Source: Candidatus Gastranaerophilales bacterium (GTDB lineage: Bacteria > Cyanobacteriota > Vampirovibrionia > Gastranaerophilales > Gastranaerophilaceae). From it: 64,000 bases of DNA. The notes under the pieces are model-generated. The model searched no databases. It was given only the letters and a program-made list of their open reading frames with translations, and was not told the DNA's origin. Numbering within the stretch: position 1 is the stretch's first letter; each line of letters opens with the position of its first letter. Where the stretch lies: positions 186,001 through 250,000 of the forward strand of contig JAQUVW010000001.1 of the NCBI GenBank assembly GCA_028693235.1, given 5' to 3'. A program made the position numbers and the translations under genes. Positions 63,196 to 64,000 of the stretch are shown here, in pieces.

Positions 63196-63996
63196 TTATT
63201 CTCTGGTTAGAGCGTCCATTTCTTCAGCAGAAGCATATACCGCATGGCAACCGCAATCTACGTGGACGACTTCGCCCGTAACGCCTGATGAAAGGTCTGA
63301 CAATAAGTATAAGCCTGTTTTTCCGACATCATCAAGAGTAACGTTTCTTTTTAAAGGAGCTTTAAGAACTGCAGCTTTAAGCATTTTGCCGAAGCCACCG
63401 ATACCGCTCGCAGCCAAGGTTTTGACGGCACCTGCCGAAATGCAATTTACTCTAATGCCGAATTTTCCTAGGTTTTCAGCTAAATATCTTGCAGAGGATT
63501 CTAAAGCAGCTTTAGCAACTCCCATAACATTGTAGTTGGCAACAACTTTTTCTCCACCCAAATATGTCATAGCAAGCATTGAGCCGCCTTCGTTCATAAT
63601 AGGTTGTGCGTTACGAGCCAAAGTTACTAAAGAGTAAGAGCTGATTCCAAGAGCCAAGTTCCAACCATCTTTAGAAGTATTTATGAATTCACCTGTTAAG
63701 TCTTCTCTGTTAGCGAAAGCAACTGCGTGAACAACAAAGTCAATTTTTCCGTAAACTTTTTCAAGTTCGTCAAAAACAGCTTTAACTTCTTCTTCTTTTG
63801 TTACGTCACAAGGCAAAATGACTTTAGCATTCATTGATTCAGCGATTGGTCTAACCCTTTTTTCCATAGGGTCCCCAGCGTATGTAAATGCAATATCAGC
63901 ACCTGCTTCAAAAAGTTGTTTTGCAATTCCGTAAGCTATTCCGTGAGTATTAGAAACTCCGAAAATAACCCCTTTTTTACCTTCCATTAATTTCAT
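63196..63996 (-). CDS. fabI: Enoyl-ACP reductase (NADH)
   Basis: 266 residues, possibly starting at the fourth codon. Short-chain dehydrogenase fold with KKGVIFGVSNTHGIAYGIAK (the FabI form of the nucleotide site), LPCDVTKEEE, VVHAVAFANREDL, and the catalytic Tyr and Lys in YLGGEKVVANYNVMGVAKAA. FabI catalyses the last reduction step of each fatty-acid elongation cycle and is the target of triclosan-type inhibitors. The promoter is outside the window. Confidence 0.95.
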   Translation of the reverse strand: MKLMEGKKGVIFGVSNTHGIAYGIAKQLFEAGADIAFTYAGDPMEKRVRPIAESMNAKVILPCDVTKEEEVKAVFDELEKVYGKIDFVVHAVAFANREDLTGEFINTSKDGWNLALGISSYSLVTLARNAQPIMNEGGSMLAMTYLGGEKVVANYNVMGVAKAALESSARYLAENLGKFGIRVNCISAGAVKTLAASGIGGFGKMLKAAVLKAPLKRNVTLDDVGKTGLYLLSDLSSGVTGEVVHVDCGCHAVYASAEEMDALTRE

Positions 63997-64000
63997 AGTA

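Overview
The window is AT-rich DNA from a Gram-negative bacterium. LptC/LptA-like lipopolysaccharide transport proteins, a TolC-like and a BcsC-like outer-membrane protein and two type IV prepilin-like proteins show a double-membrane cell. The GyrA C-terminal box has the form I associate with Cyanobacteria, and the mix of low GC, frequent TTG/GTG starts, pseudopilins and lineage-specific membrane proteins fits a non-photosynthetic cyanobacterial relative such as the gut Gastranaerophilales (Melainabacteria/Vampirovibrionia). That placement is inference; no search was run.

Layout. 1-9.1 kb: end of a large YadA-repeat/S74 surface protein, gyrA, a glyoxalase, lptC-lptA, a GlcF-like iron-sulfur protein and tRNA-Phe. 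9.2-28.2 kb: two tandem integrative elements inserted in the 3' end of tRNA-Phe, bounded by three copies of a 45-bp attachment sequence. Element 1 (about 10.3 kb) carries a reverse transcriptase plus PD-(D/E)XK nuclease pair, small membrane and secreted proteins, a tyrosine integrase broken by one stop codon, an HTH-primase-helicase, a winged-helix regulator, a Fic protein and a DUF6338-like membrane protein. Element 2 (about 8.7 kb) has the same backbone (regulator, HTH, primase), but a deletion has joined the 5' part of the primase to the 3' part of a reverse transcriptase-trypsin fusion gene. It lacks an integrase and carries an XRE/ImmA protein and its partner, and a Schlafen-like/membrane/small-protein cassette.

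28.2-43 kb: glycosyltransferase, lipoprotein, a decayed arsenic-type locus (ArsR, ACR3 remnant, permease), a DtxR-type regulator with two matching operator-like sites, a radical SAM protein, a BcsC-like exporter followed by a broken GH8 gene, dgt, gdhA and a lineage-specific membrane protein with a foldable leader. 43-64 kb: mostly housekeeping, with a pseudopilin, GtrA, rplI, a deaminase, yidD, rpsA-ispH, a prepilin/YadA/S74 fusion, an NfnA-like flavoprotein, an HtrA-like protease, glcD-cutA-metallopeptidase-GH38-wecB, an ECF sigma/anti-sigma pair, tRNA-Glu, a TolC-like protein, HdeD-like protein and fabI.

How parts connect. GlcD (51.6 kb) and GlcF (7.9 kb) probably form one glycolate/lactate-type oxidase although far apart. 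The two elements share regulator, promoter design and paired inverted repeats, so they are relatives that accumulated at one site, and both look unable to excise alone. Their ends hold different defence-like cargo. The most unusual chromosomal item is the use of a prepilin anchor to display a YadA-like stalk with a self-cleaving S74 chaperone.
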